Shown here: positions 14,001 to 25,633 of the stretch, in pieces
How the letters are laid out: every line of letters begins with the position of its first letter
Position numbering within the stretch: the stretch's first letter is position 1
NCBI GenBank assembly: GCA_964017045.1
Contig: OZ024798.1
Span: forward strand, 33,141,050 to 33,205,049
Length of the DNA stretch: 64,000 bases
Source of the DNA: Omphiscola glabra
Taxonomy: Eukaryota > Mollusca > Gastropoda > Lymnaeidae
Reading direction: 5' to 3'
Program-made: the position numbers and the translations under genes
The notes under the pieces: model-generated
The model's input: the letters and a program-made list of their open reading frames with translations, nothing else
What the model was told of the DNA's origin: nothing
Databases searched by the model: none

Positions 14001-17000
14001 TGTAACCAACCATCAAACAGGCAGCTCCAACAATAGCTCAAATGCTTTGACCATAACATCTACTGCAAATATGCTGTGTCCTTCTGTCACACAGACGATA
14101 TCTTCCCCAGCAGTAGCAGCGTTACTTACATCCACGCAACAACAAGGATCTCAGATGATTATATCATCACCAATGATAGCTGGTGGGTCAGTGGTGCAGG
14201 CTACACAGTCGTTACCTGTTCAGGCACCCACCACTGTGGTCATCCAGACCCCACCTGGCACCATAGTGATGCCATCAAGGCAGCTCTTAGTTCAGGGAAA
14301 TGGCTCAACAGCTTTTGGATCTATACAGCAAGGAAATCATACTGGAACAGTATCTTTCATTGTACCTTCCCAATACAGACCAGGGTCATCTGTAACAGTT
14401 CAGGGCCTTAATATTATACCACAGGGCAGTGTTAACATGGTACCTTCACTTGCCCTGGCCAGTACTAGTACACAGTCACAAACTTCAAGTTTTGCAGCTC
14501 AAACTCAAAATATAATTCAGATGACACAGACATCACAGACAAATGTTAATTCTGCTGCTGCTAATCAGCTTGGATCCAGACAGATTGTGCTTGCACAAAA
14601 CCAAACCACTATCCCAGTTGGAGTACCACTTGGAAATTTTGTGAGAAACAGCTCTAACATTTGTTTGGCATCCCAGCAACAGCAGCAACAAAGTTTTGTT
14701 ATCCAGTCTTCATCTACCCAGCCTATACATCAATCATCTGCCTCTAGTGTTGGTTTGACTATGAACATAGCACAGTCTCAACCTAATGTGCAAGCAATAA
14801 ATATTCCCACTCAACTTACTGAATCTCATGTCAGATCTGACTTAAATTACCAACAGCCCCAACAACAAAATATAAACTTAAACATTTCGTCGGTTGTGAC
14901 TGACACTTTATTACAACAGCAGCAAAATGTGCTGTCCACTCAGTGCAATGGTTTAACTCATGAAGTAAATGGCTTTTTAGGTTCTCCTGAATCAGTTTGT
15001 AGTGACTTTCCCCCTTCACCATTATCCACAGGAATTAATTCTGATAAAGACATTCATAATGGGAAGGTTCTAGAGATTGATAAAGATGTGTTAAAAAAGA
15101 GTGACATTGGAAAAGTGGTTGAGAAAACCAGTAAGTTGAATGGGTATGTCCACCTTGTGGAAAATCCTAACTTCGATATTGCAAAGTCTGATCAAACGAT
15201 TGAATCTGAATCTTTAGTTGCAAAAACAAACAGTTTAAGTACAGATTCACAAGGGAATATTTTAATTAATGGTTGTTTACCTGGTGTCATACAGGGATCA
15301 AGTATTATAGGGCATCAGACAAACTTTTCAGGTGTGAGCAGTAATAGTAATAATATGAATATAACAAATAACAATGGTGTACAGCAAACTCAATATGTTG
15401 TACAACAGCCTGGGGGCAACATCCTAACACATACTGTGTCACATGCACAGCATCAACCAAATAATTTACAGGTTCAATTAGCTCAGCAACATGTTCAACT
15501 TCAGTTTCCCCAACAACAGCACCATTTGCAATTTCAACAACCTGTTCAAATTCATCAGTCTCAAGGCAATCAAATTGTTTCAACGCAACATCAAGCATTG
15601 CCTCCACAGCAGCAGAGACAAATTCAGCATGTGTCCATTTCTCAACAAACTGGCAATGTTCAGCAAAAGCCTAAAATTTCCACTTTGTCGAGCCAGGCTT
15701 CTATCAATATGTCTCAGTCAGGTAGCACACCTTTGAGACAAGTTTTTAATTGTGACATCTCCAAGGATAGTGACACCAGTAATGATAGTGTTATTTCCTC
15801 ATCTGATCCTGCTGACAAAATTATCTCTGCTGTCCAGACTCCAACATCAAAGAAAAGCCAAAAAAGCAAACTTGAAGTTACTATGGTTAAAGAAATCCTA
15901 CCACCTCGGCAGAAAAAGAAAGGTGTGGGTGAAGTAGTTACAATAACTAATTCCACTGCTGCACCAGGGCAAACTCAGAAGGCTGTGCAGATTCCACTAG
16001 AGTATATGTGTGAATGGGCTAATTGTCGCAGGTGAGTGGATGTCTATATTTTTATATTAATTTTTTTAGGTTGATTAAATAACTATTAACTTAAAATGTT
16101 TATATAAACTTATTTAGGTTAAATCTGTGTAAATCTTATGCAGGGACAAAATTCCATGAATTTAAATGCATGATTATTTAACGACTAACTCTCTCGCATT
16201 TCCATCTTGTAAATCGTAATATTTTTTTGTATCACACTTGTTCCGTTGATTGAGTATTCCTTATGATGACCTGAAAGGTCACATGAGTTTATGACACAGT
16301 TTCAGCTCCAGTATGCTGGTTCGGGAAAAGAGAGAGAAAAAGGGGGGGGGGGGTGATGGGGAACTGAGAAAATATATTTTTATATAGCCAAGGATTTGTG
16401 AAAAAAATAAATTTCTCTTGTGGATAAATTACAGATTTAAAAAAATTTCATACTAAAAAGTAGAAAATACAAAAATATTTTCTAAAAATTTCTTAACATT
16501 CATTACCCAAAGAAAGTCAGTGCAGAAAATATTTTCAAAAATTACAAGAAACCAAATTATTTAGTTTCTTTTACATTCATTTGGAATCCATAGGCTTCAA
16601 AGTGTGCCTGACTGACTACCCTTTGCACATGCTTTCTTTTCATAATGAATTTAAAGAAAATTATTCTTTTTTTCTAAAGCACTTAAATGTGTCTTTGAAG
16701 GAAAGACTTTTTAAAAATGTTTTTAAAATATTCTTTAATTACTTATCAAAATAAGCTTAATAATTCAATCAATTTAATTAGTTACAAATCTTTTTTAAAT
16801 TTGATTTTTGGACCGCATTGAGCCATTTTGTTCAGGAAACTTTCTCATATCTTAAAGAGTTGGAAGACTTTTGGAACCTGTACATTTTTATGGATCTTCT
16901 TACTTTCTTAAGCCTTTCACTATTCATGCCTCAGGAAAAGAAACTAAAAAAGGGTTAAATATCATTAATGAATTTGATTGTTCAATAAATTATTTGAAAT

Positions 17001-20000
17001 TAATTTTTATTTGTGGCATTTCCTTGCAATCTGCAGTGGATTTCTCTAGGGTTCCGGGTAACCCCAGATTGAAAAACACTACTATTTTTATTGTGATTTT
17101 TCTTTAAAATTGTAAAATAATTTCAGCGTCCTCACAAAAATCTCAGGATCTTAAGTTAATTTAAATAAAAGCTTGTAAAATATTTTAAATTTATTTGAAT
17201 AAATTTGTTGCCATGTTAAACTTAATTACTTTATAACTTCCATAGGTGTTTCTCTAGTTCTCGTTTGGTGTTTCTTCATGTATTCAAATATCACATACCC
17301 AAAATAGCTGAATCCTCTTGTCAATGGACATCTTGTGAAAAACTTGTACGGAAAAGGTGGTCTCTTGTCTCACATGTTCAGGTCAGTATTTATTACGGAT
17401 TTCTATTGTTTCATTCAAATTTTAAATGTAGAATGTAAAAAAAATGTTATCCTTTAACGTACACTTATGGCCAAAAAATGTGATACATGATAGGGTTGAT
17501 GTGCATTATATCACATGAGGAGGAAAAGGTTGATTATAACTTGTGTAGCACTGAAGAGGGTACATTACATTAATATTGGTTGATATTTCCTGGTTTTATT
17601 AGTAGTGGAAAATACAAGGGCTAATATAAATATGTTAAACATCAGCCTGCTTGTCACTGCTAGCGAATATGTATGGTATAAGGAAATAATTGAACATTTT
17701 CTGAATATAAATTTTAAACATTTGAATCCTTGCATGTAGACTTATCCAAATGAGTAAACCTTTTTGATGAAATTATTTTGGCTCTTTTAACTCTTTCTCT
17801 CCGGAATTAATGTACACGTTCTGATGGAATTGTCTATTTTGCATATTTGTTACGCACTAATATGTTATCTCTAAACCATCATAACTTTTTTGTTCTTCGT
17901 CAGAAAATGTTAAGTTTGGTATGGAATTAAAGGAGAATGCATGCTCTTTACAGATAATACAGATTTGGGTTTAAATTTTAATATATAAATGTGATTATGA
18001 TTTAAGGAAAATAAAAATTGTAAATAAAAAAACTCACCAACTGTTCACAAAACACTCATTTCAAGTCACACAAAGAGAAATATATAATCCAAAGTGTAAC
18101 AAAAATGTTGGTGTTTTTTTTTAGCTATATCCATATGTATCCATATATGCATCACAAATAATAAAGATCACATTAAAAAAAAGAAAAAAAATTAAACTCC
18201 AGAGCACATTATCCATTGTCACCGCCACACAAAAAATATCTGAAAAAACCTATTTCCACTGGAAACAACCTGCTGCTATTAGAAAATATTAGCACTGTAT
18301 CCTTGTATGTACTAACATTTATTATGGTAAATGGAGAATTTACCATAAATTTGTAATATCTTTTCATCTGGGTTTAGCTATGGTTAGCCTGAAAAAATCC
18401 ATATGGATGTGCGGGTTTGACTCACATCCAGCACAACCGTATACCGATACAGTTTGCCCTGATCTATAGTATTTGCACACTGTCCTTTTTGGAGCTAATA
18501 GGAAAATGCTTTGCTTCGATAAATCTCGTTGGAGTGTTGATTTTAATTCTGTAGGAAGCATTCTCATTTATTGAGAGAACAAGCTTGTGAATAATGTTTC
18601 TAGCAAAGTAAAAAAAATAGTCAAGGTCATTTGACTTACTAGTCACAATACAAGCTCCAAATTTACACCTACATTTTTCAAATTCAATTTTACTCAGTTT
18701 TAGTGCTAAGATCAGCAGCTTTCCTTTTAGAATCTCTATTATTTATAGTAGGAACAGTATTAGCTCTTCTACAAGGCACTTTAGCTTGGGGCGGGGCTGG
18801 TTGTTCATCAGCTGATGAATTATCGATTTCATTATTTCGTCACCAGTACTACTAATACTACTAATAGGATTATAATTATACGATTCATCTGATTCAGCCA
18901 GTGTATCCAAAATCATAAAATCACTGTCAGAATTGTCATCAGAGTAATATTTTCAACCTTTATTAGATCGATCACCACATAGGTCAGGTCAAGAGTTCAT
19001 GTTTGTAAACAAAAATAAAATGGACACTCAAGACAACCACTTCAAACACTTTGTTCAATGTTAAAACTCGTTAAAATAAAGAAAAACTGGATGTTTTTCT
19101 TTCAGTAATTTCTTATAATTGTAAATTATATGAATCGGGCATGCAACATGGACAGTTTTAATTTTTTGTTTCTAATATCTGCACTTGATATTTCAGGACC
19201 ATCATTGCTCTGAAATGGCAATGCGAACAGCATGTCAGCGTAGGTTTACAGCCCATCAGCAGCAGGCTAAAGGATCTACACCAGCTCCAACTCCAGCTCC
19301 CCACCAGCCAATGATTTATCCCCCTGATGCCGCCATGCAAGCAATTAGACGATTTTCTATTAAACAGCCTTATGCAGAGTTTACTGTAAGTACCTGTTTA
19401 CTGCTTCTTAGAAACGAATGGATGCTTTTATTAATTCAAAACAGTCATCCCTCATATATGAATGGGGAAAATGCTGCAGATAACGGAGCAACCAAAATGA
19501 ATTATCATTGGAAAATGGGTTATGTATTAACCTTCCCTATTTTCCTATCACAAGAAAAAATTAATAAATTTTTTTTGAAAGAAGGTTAAAATAGTATTTT
19601 AATTAATAGTAAATAGTAATTAATATTTGAAGAACATTCCCAAGTTGGCTGGCTAAATTATAGAAAGCGGCTAGACTGATAACTATAAAATGTTGATTTT
19701 TGTAAAATTAAAAAAGATTTAAGTGATTTTCTCTATGGAAGAAATAAGCCCCTTAAAAATAACTTATGTAGGAAGTTTATTTGGTAACTGTGGACATGTT
19801 TGATGCTTCTGTAATGTTTCATTTTGTATGAGGTTTGATGTAGCTAAACATTTAACTCTATTTGATTTTAAGCCATTAAAGGTCTGAATTCAACACTTCA
19901 TTTTGTAGTGAACTTCAAATTAAAACATTCAGTAGTTGCCATTATAAAATGTAGATAAACTTTCATATTTTATCTTGAGATTCTTTAACTTTATTATGTA

Positions 20001-23000
20001 AATTTTATTTATTTAGCTTTGAAAATAAATTAGTGTTATAATTTGTTTATTATTAATTGTAGATCATTTATGATACTAATTATAATTAATCACAGTTTTA
20101 GAGATACTTTTGGAGTTATGGGGAGAAAAAGTAAATACGTGTTATTACAATAACCAAATGAAGTAAAAAAAAGTGTTATTACAATAACCAGATGAAGAAA
20201 CAAGTCAGCGCCTCTCAAATTTCCAAACAAAATTGTATCTTTACCCAAATAATATAAGCCTCGGGTTGTCACAAGAAATTGCAAACCCTCGACTAAAGTA
20301 GGGTGAAACCACCATTGATGTGGACAGAAGTGTGCCATTTGTGATGGTAAAGCTTGCATTAAAGGCTGATATCATCCAATGGTCAGAAAATAAATGACTG
20401 AATTTAGATATTTAAGAAAATTATTTTGAAATCATCCATTTAATTAGGAACAAAGAGAAGGCCCAGTATCAAAGCATATCCGTTTGACTGCAGCTCTTAT
20501 TCTGAGGAATATTTGTCACTTTTCATCAACAGGAAGGAGGTAAAAATTTCAAAATATTTAAGTTTACAATTTATGTTTCTTTTTCCTTTCCTTAGAGCAT
20601 CAGTAAATTTATTTTAAAAAATTAATGTATTCTATCCATTTCTATGGTATAGCTGTCAAAGAAGATATACCTATCTCTCTTTTTTTTAAGCAAATGTATT
20701 ACTTAAAAAAATATTGATGTTGCCATATTGTAAAGGAATGTTCACACCGGGTTTGTTACTGAGATTTTTATGGGGTAAATGTCCCCATATAAATTGCAAG
20801 ATTTCTGTGACCAGGTGGCTGGACAAAAATATGTCATTTGCACAGATTAGCTTAGTCACAGACATAGTATATCGTAGTCAGCTGGCATTATTTTTATCAT
20901 TGTGCATGAATTGTTATCAGCCGACAAGGATTGTTAAAAAATTATTAGTTGTATTAAATACTAGCCATTCTTGTGGGCATATTTTGTAGTTCAAAGATTA
21001 AAAGTGGTGAAATAAATTTCAAGTTTAAGTAAACGAAGTGGTCAAAACAAGATAAGAAGAATTATAGCTGTTATTATAATGGAATTACTGTATATGTTCA
21101 CAAATAGTTCACACTTTTTAAACAAATTTTTTTTTATAAAATGCATGTGTGCAACCTATACGTGTGACATCATAGGATCTAAAGTCATGAAGGAAAATTC
21201 CTGATAACTGTGCTAAATGAGATTTTTAAATAAAAATATCACAAGTGCGTTTGGTGCGTAATATTTTCTTTTGTTTTCCTGAAATTGTTGCGGAAACTAA
21301 TCTGCGATGTTAAATCGGGTGGGTCATTAGAATATTAATATTTCAGGGGCGCGTTAAATATGCATGTTTTCGATTGGGGATTCATATTAAGTGCATTAGG
21401 GGACGTTCGCACATTACGTCACTTTTTCCAAATTACGTCATGCTTTCGTGAATTTGTGACACTGGGGGGGTGGGGGGGGAGGGGTTAAAAAAAAATTAGT
21501 AACCAATTTTTTTTAATTTATATACTTTTTTTTTAATATTTATAAAATTTAACACTTCCTTTTTTTTGAATTTTTTTTATCTAATTAATTTTAAAAACAT
21601 TCATTTGAGGTCAAAATTGCCTCAGATATTATAGGTAATATGAACTCAGTCGCTCACACCTTTTGTGTATATCAAAAAATGGTGCAAAAACTGTTGTGGC
21701 CATTTTACATTCGGCTTGTGGATAACTTCCTTGTTTCGTGTCACAGTTTTCTAATAATACTACATCTTAATCCATTTTGGGAAAAAGTTAAAACATAAAA
21801 TCTTAGTTTATTTATGAAAATTTTATGTATGTTTTGAATTTTTTAGGTGGGATGTGACACAGTGTGTTGGGGGGTGGGGGGGGGTGTCTATAAAAGGTCG
21901 TTTTTGCGGGACGTAATTTACGAACGACCCCTTACCTGTATGCATGTTTTGTCACCCTTTCAGCCCCACCCCCATTGCTCGATATTACATTTTATAAAGG
22001 ATTAAAAAAAGATATATATATATTTTTAGGGGTTGTTTATTATAATGCAAGTTTAAATTTAATAATTGCATTTAGTATTCAAAGAGCCTATGCTAATCCA
22101 GAGACCCGTGTTGCAGCTTGCTGTGCTAACATAAATATAATCAAAAGTTATACATCTGAGGCTGTTTGTTGTGCCTGCTCAGTGTGAACACCTATGCAGG
22201 ATATTTGTATCAGTCATGAGTTTCTGGAGCTGGTAGCCATAAATATATATGGGATTTTCAGCAACGATTTATCACCGCAGTGTGAACTTAGCTTAACAAA
22301 ATGTTTAAATGAAATAAAAAATTAAATTTTTAGACTTAATTGGTTAGAGGTTGGTCAATAGTTGCAGACCTGTTTACTGTTACAATTTTGGTGTACATTG
22401 TATGATTTTCAGATGCCTTTTACAATTGTACGCCGAGATCCATCAGAACTACGATTTTAAGAGACCGGGTTGAAATTGTATACATTTGGGTCGTTTTTTT
22501 CGATTAAAAAAATATAATTAATTAAAATGTACATCTTCAGTTATTAGTTTTAACTTGCATTTGCATTCTACATACAACAGTGAATGGATTGAGAAATATG
22601 ATTGGTTGTGGACCATCTATAATTATATTACGTTTGTCCTGAGAGGGAAATGGAGTGTTATTGATTTAGGAGATTTTGTGTACGGGGTGGGGGTCTAAAT
22701 ATGTAAGTATCTAAAATTAACACGCCACATTTCGTGGGGGGGGGGGGGGCGGGGGGGATGTCTCGGCAGAAAGTATGTAAGTTATTCTACAATATACATC
22801 CTGAAAGTCCAAACACTGCATATTTATGGCAATGTTTTGTAGGAATTGTTGCAGTGTATTTACAAAAATACACTCAAGTACTCAGTATTAGAGGTGTTCA
22901 GTAATATTTGCCGGCGCCTATGCCAAATTTATGTGTTCACCAGGCTCCTTGTGTGAAATTCTGTTCCCTTCGAAAAAGCGCATACATTAAATAAAATAAA

Positions 23001-23855
23001 GGGTTAGGTAAAAATAAATGTAACACGTATGTATGTCAATAAGTGCCATCCAGTAGATGCAAAGAGTAGTTACTCAAGTGGGAAACTACCATGAATGAAA
23101 GATGTCACATTGGATTAAAGGTGGAAATAAAATTTATTTTGAACCGCGGTGAGTGCAGAAAGGAGAAAACTAGAGAATGCATTCTTAACTATTTCACGCA
23201 GCAATATTAGATTTTGACATATTTTATAGGATCTGAGTGGGTCCTTTGAAATCTTTTTTAGATCATGCTTAACAGCTGTACAATTTTTAATATCCCCCCT
23301 TCCTTTCACCGATGTACAACTTGTGGTAGTTATCAGACTGTAATATGTTAACGGGAAATATGCATAATGGATATTGATTCTTATTTTTTATTTTTTAGAA
23401 AACACATTTTCCTAAAAAATAAATCTCAATCTGGTATTTTGATTTTAAATTACACCCTAATTTGTTAATTAATTTGTATTTTAATAAATGTTATTTTATG
23501 CTGTTCTGACGTTCACCTAATTATAAATTAATATCTGTAGCAATTACACGTCTGCAAAACAAAGTGAGCGCAGATTGCAATATAAACGTCGGTCATCTAC
23601 TTTTATTGTACCATTTTGGAGTTTGAGAGTAAACAGGTCTGTAATTGGATATTGCGCGACATAATAAAAGAGATATAATATAAATTGGATGTGATATAAA
23701 TTATATCTTTTTTTCTGTTTAGGGCAATAAGACGACATGAACAGCAACTCAGCTATAACACCATGAATGCCGTTGAAGCATCGACTGCCCTGTCTCACTG
23801 TTTATGGGAGATTATACAGTGTTGTGAACAAAAACCTGCTTCATTTAAACTTTAA
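3466..23855 (+). CDS. ARID2: ARID2 (BAF200), PBAF chromatin-remodelling subunit; 5' end outside window
   Basis: ARID2 is the DNA-binding subunit that defines the PBAF form of SWI/SNF in the nucleus. Nineteen exons were placed by splice sites and continuous reading frame: 3466-3563, 4870-5021, 5247-5465, 5586-5653, 5795-5867, 6628-6707, 6883-6959, 7103-7184, 7434-7530, 8803-9012, 9175-9342, 9592-9748, 10669-10803, 10940-11070, 12635-16031, 17246-17381, 19197-19385, 20448-20539, 23723-23855. All junction phases agree, giving 1897 residues and a TAA stop, close to the ~1.8-kb-residue length of vertebrate ARID2 even without the N-terminus. Order: half ARID, armadillo-like helices, RFX-type domain, Q/S/N-rich region, two zinc fingers, conserved tail. 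The start and first ARID exon(s) lie left of position 1. No frameshift or stop was seen, so the gene looks functional. Confidence 0.95.
3958..4800. repeat. Copy of a TIR-type dispersed element in ARID2 intron
   Basis: This segment matches 41453-42206 in order and orientation. Shared blocks include TTCATAAAG...GGGG, AAGGGGACA, CAAGCTAGCATT, CACCAAGAAGTT, ATCAACRAAT and GGTTGACTT. It is an older copy with worn ends. Confidence 0.6.
5247..9342 (+). CDS. ARID2: ARID2 exons for the armadillo-like helical region
   Basis: Nine short exons (68 to 219 nt) encode about 360 residues matching the helical, armadillo-like part of ARID2 between the ARID and RFX domains. Landmarks are [18 protein letters not shown], then [34 protein letters not shown]-type helices, and [16 protein letters not shown]. 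These pairs of amphipathic helices give the scaffold used for packing in PBAF. The donor after position 5465 (GTATTG) is weak but keeps the frame; reading through it would stop after seven codons. The intron at 5868-6627 holds a piggyBac-like MITE. The long intron 7531-8802 shows only AT-rich sequence. Confidence 0.9.
5916..6542. mobile_element. piggyBac-like MITE in ARID2 intron
   Basis: TTAA at 5916-5919 and 6539-6542 brackets a 619-bp element with ends CCCTT...AAGGG, the signature of piggyBac insertions (TTAA target, CCCT-type terminus). The inverted ends continue imperfectly (TACC..CCTACTTTTT on both sides). An internal 212-bp-spaced echo (GGGTATCTAATATAAA at 6043 and 6255) is also present. 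No transposase coding. Confidence 0.65.
9592..11070 (+). CDS. ARID2: ARID2 exons for the RFX-type DNA-binding domain
   Basis: Three exons (9592-9748, 10669-10803, 10940-11070) carry a Gly-rich linker ([12 protein letters not shown]) and then an RFX-type winged-helix domain. The domain starts at WLNATYEL (about residue 494 of the visible protein), continues through [13 protein letters not shown] and [14 protein letters not shown], and ends near KRPTQKPF. The WLNA(H/T)(F/Y)E opening and the SDYL..C helix are the hallmarks shared with vertebrate ARID2. The split at 10803/10940 falls inside the recognition helix, and reading through the donor gives a spurious open frame. A short tRNA-like remnant lies in the preceding intron. 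Confidence 0.93.
10100..10172 (-). repeat. Possible tRNA-derived SINE remnant
   Basis: Minus-strand sequence near 10145-10165 reads AGCGCAGTGGTTAAG, like a tRNA A-box, followed 40 bases on by GGTCCCGTTGG where a B-box region might be. No clear B-box or tail, so only weakly supported. Confidence 0.25.
12635..16031 (+). CDS. ARID2: ARID2 3.4-kb exon, Gln/Ser/Asn-rich disordered region
   Basis: A single 3397-nt exon encodes about 1131 residues of low-complexity sequence rich in Gln, Ser, Asn and Thr, with repeated short motifs of the type SxxLVQQN and NxxxVQQN and a run of six or seven Gln near position 14680. The matching region of vertebrate ARID2 is also one very large exon of similar composition, which supports the assignment. 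Near the N-terminal end [13 protein letters not shown] resembles the conserved LL-K motif of the family. The region becomes acidic and Lys-rich near 15050-15200. It ends with a basic patch (PPRQKKKG) just before the zinc fingers. The exon starts at an acceptor at 12634. The open frame from 12553 upstream of that point is intron. Confidence 0.93.
17246..19385 (+). CDS. ARID2: ARID2 exons for the C2H2-type zinc fingers
   Basis: The end of the large exon (CEWANC, about residue 1709) joins exon 17246-17381, which supplies the two His of finger one (LHVFKYH). The same exon starts finger two (CQWTSCEKL), and exon 19197-19385 begins DHHC to close it. The C-x4-C spacing and the [13 protein letters not shown] stretch match the two degenerate C2H2 fingers of vertebrate ARID2. 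The rest of the second exon is a Pro/Ala/Thr linker ([10 protein letters not shown]), followed by [11 protein letters not shown]. The intron between them (17382-19196) holds what looks like a broken piggyBac transposon on the opposite strand. Confidence 0.93.
17787..19120 (-). mobile_element. Broken piggyBac-type transposon in ARID2 intron
   Basis: A TTAA at 17787-17790 is followed by CTCTTTCTCTCCGG, a piggyBac-like end similar to that of the MITE at 32678. On the minus strand 18750-18960 reads an acidic N-terminal-type segment ([20 protein letters not shown]). Positions 18364-18567 read a Cys-rich end ([24 protein letters not shown]) like the C-terminal zinc finger of piggyBac transposases. 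The catalytic middle is missing and the right end is not found. Family assignment is from motif resemblance only. Confidence 0.45.
20448..23855 (+). CDS. ARID2: ARID2 last two coding exons, conserved C-terminus
   Basis: Exon 20448-20539 reads [20 protein letters not shown], the most conserved block of the ARID2 C-terminus. After a 3.2-kb intron, exon 23723-23855 gives [20 protein letters not shown], then [10 protein letters not shown] and a Cys-rich end, with TAA at 23853-23855. This mirrors the [18 protein letters not shown]...RHENNLS...MEAS..LA.CL pattern of the family and confirms the gene is intact to its stop. The intron contains a TIR element at 21399-21931 and several poly-G tracts. 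Confidence 0.94.
21399..21931. mobile_element. TIR element with GGGGACGTTCG ends in ARID2 intron
   Basis: The left end GGGGACGTTCGCACATTACGTCAC and the right end GACGTAATTTACGAACGACCCC are inverted copies, flanked by TTA on both sides. The interior has poly-G and poly-A tracts and no coding. Superfamily unknown. Elements at 41453-42206 have related ends. Confidence 0.65.
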
Positions 23856-24349
23856 TATTTTTTTATATCACTTTCGTGAGTGTCGGCTTAATTTACAATA
23901 GGTATTTAGATTTTTAAATAAAATTGTGCTACATCGACATTGATCAACACTTTCCTGGAACTAGTGTTATTGCTAACTAGTTAGACTTGAATAACCGACA
24001 AAAGAATAGTACCATGGTCAAATAATTTTTAAATATTTATTAAGTGGTCTTGCATTTCTCATGTAATTTCTTTCTCCATTATTTTTTTAAATTAGAGGTG
24101 AAGTGGAAGTTAAAAAATTATTTTCATTATTAAAATGTTAATAATTCCATTTAAAATAAAGAATTTTATCTGACAGTTACAGATACATTATTAGTTAAAT
24201 GACACCTGGTTTAAAAAGCTGCTACTATGTGCTGATTGCAACTAATAGTTGTTTTCAAATATTTGTTTTCTTTTATGTGATTTTTTTAAAGCTGCATAAC
24301 TTCTGCAATTTTCATAGTAACTGGAAATATTTTATTTACTTAATATGAC

Positions 24350-24373
24350 AGCAAAAAAAAAAAAAAAAAAAGA
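24350..24373. repeat. Poly-A tract in ARID2 3'UTR
   Basis: A run of about 19 A interrupts the 3'UTR. It could prime false cDNA ends. Confidence 0.7.
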
Positions 24374-25633
24374 AGATATAAATAAAGATCCTTTAGAAGA
24401 AAACTCGTGTGTCAGAATTATAATGTACTTTCTGCTAAAACCTCAGTGATCTTTTGAGATAGCTGTACTGATAAATATTGGACATAATGTTAATGGCTAT
24501 GTGCTATTGGGAACAAATACTTGTGGCAATAAAATATTGCTCACACTAGAGATTCACTCAGGATTTCTAAAAGATAGCCAAAATATCAACCATTAATTTA
24601 ATCTTTATGTTTCTACTAAGAAGTTCTGCTAAAAATATTAATGATAAATGACTATCGAATTCCATAAACGCTTATTTTAATTTAATTTTTTTACAATACC
24701 TTAAATAAAGGCATCGAGCTGATTTTTAACAGAAGCACCTTTGAAAAATTTGGGGTAGAAAAGGGAATACATTTAATATTTAATTTTGTTTTAAGCTCTT
24801 TTGTCCATTTTTTTTGAGAAGGTGTGTTTGTGAATGAACTATTTCCCTTTAACTTTGACTTTAACATAAATTGTTGGTCTCATCTGTATTGTGCTATTTA
24901 AAAAAAAAATTAAAGAACAGCCTTTTCTTATATTGATCTATGTATTTCTTGTAACTTCTTTTTTTTTATAAGGTCCATTTAATTAATGATTATATTTTAC
25001 AGATTTTTTTTTTTTTGTGTGCATAGATGAGGCCAAGTAAATGTGGGATTTAGCAAAATAGTACTTTCTAAAACAAAAGTTTGTGCTTTCTCAAGTCAGA
25101 TTGTTTGATGAAGGTTTCTTTTTATCATTCTTAATAGTTTATTGAAACATTTCAATACAAATACTTTTGTAACTCAACTATATTTACCAAATAGTTTCTT
25201 CTTCAGTGGAATCACTAAGACATCATTTTATACCTGCATTGTTTTTCTAGAGCGCCAACTAGTGAATAAAGCAATCTCTTTCGTTACACATTGAACAAAA
25301 TTAGGTACAGAAGCATTCCAGTTGTAAATTAAGGCGGTATTCAGTGGGATAGTTTCCCTTCATTCACTGAAGGTGTCTTCTGTGCATTCATTAAAATTAT
25401 AATCTGGTAAAAATGAACTAAAATTAAGCTGAAGATGATTGAATATCAATGAAATTTGAAAGTGCATTGAAATTTTGTTGCTTATTGGAAAGGATCTCTT
25501 GAGCCACAGAACTTTAAAAAAATAATTTAAAAATCCTATTACCTTTACTCTGAACTGGGGTCAGAAAATATTTCCTAAATCTCAGGTGGGTAGGTTTATT
25601 ATTAACTGCCATGTTTTAATTGTATGTTTGTAA

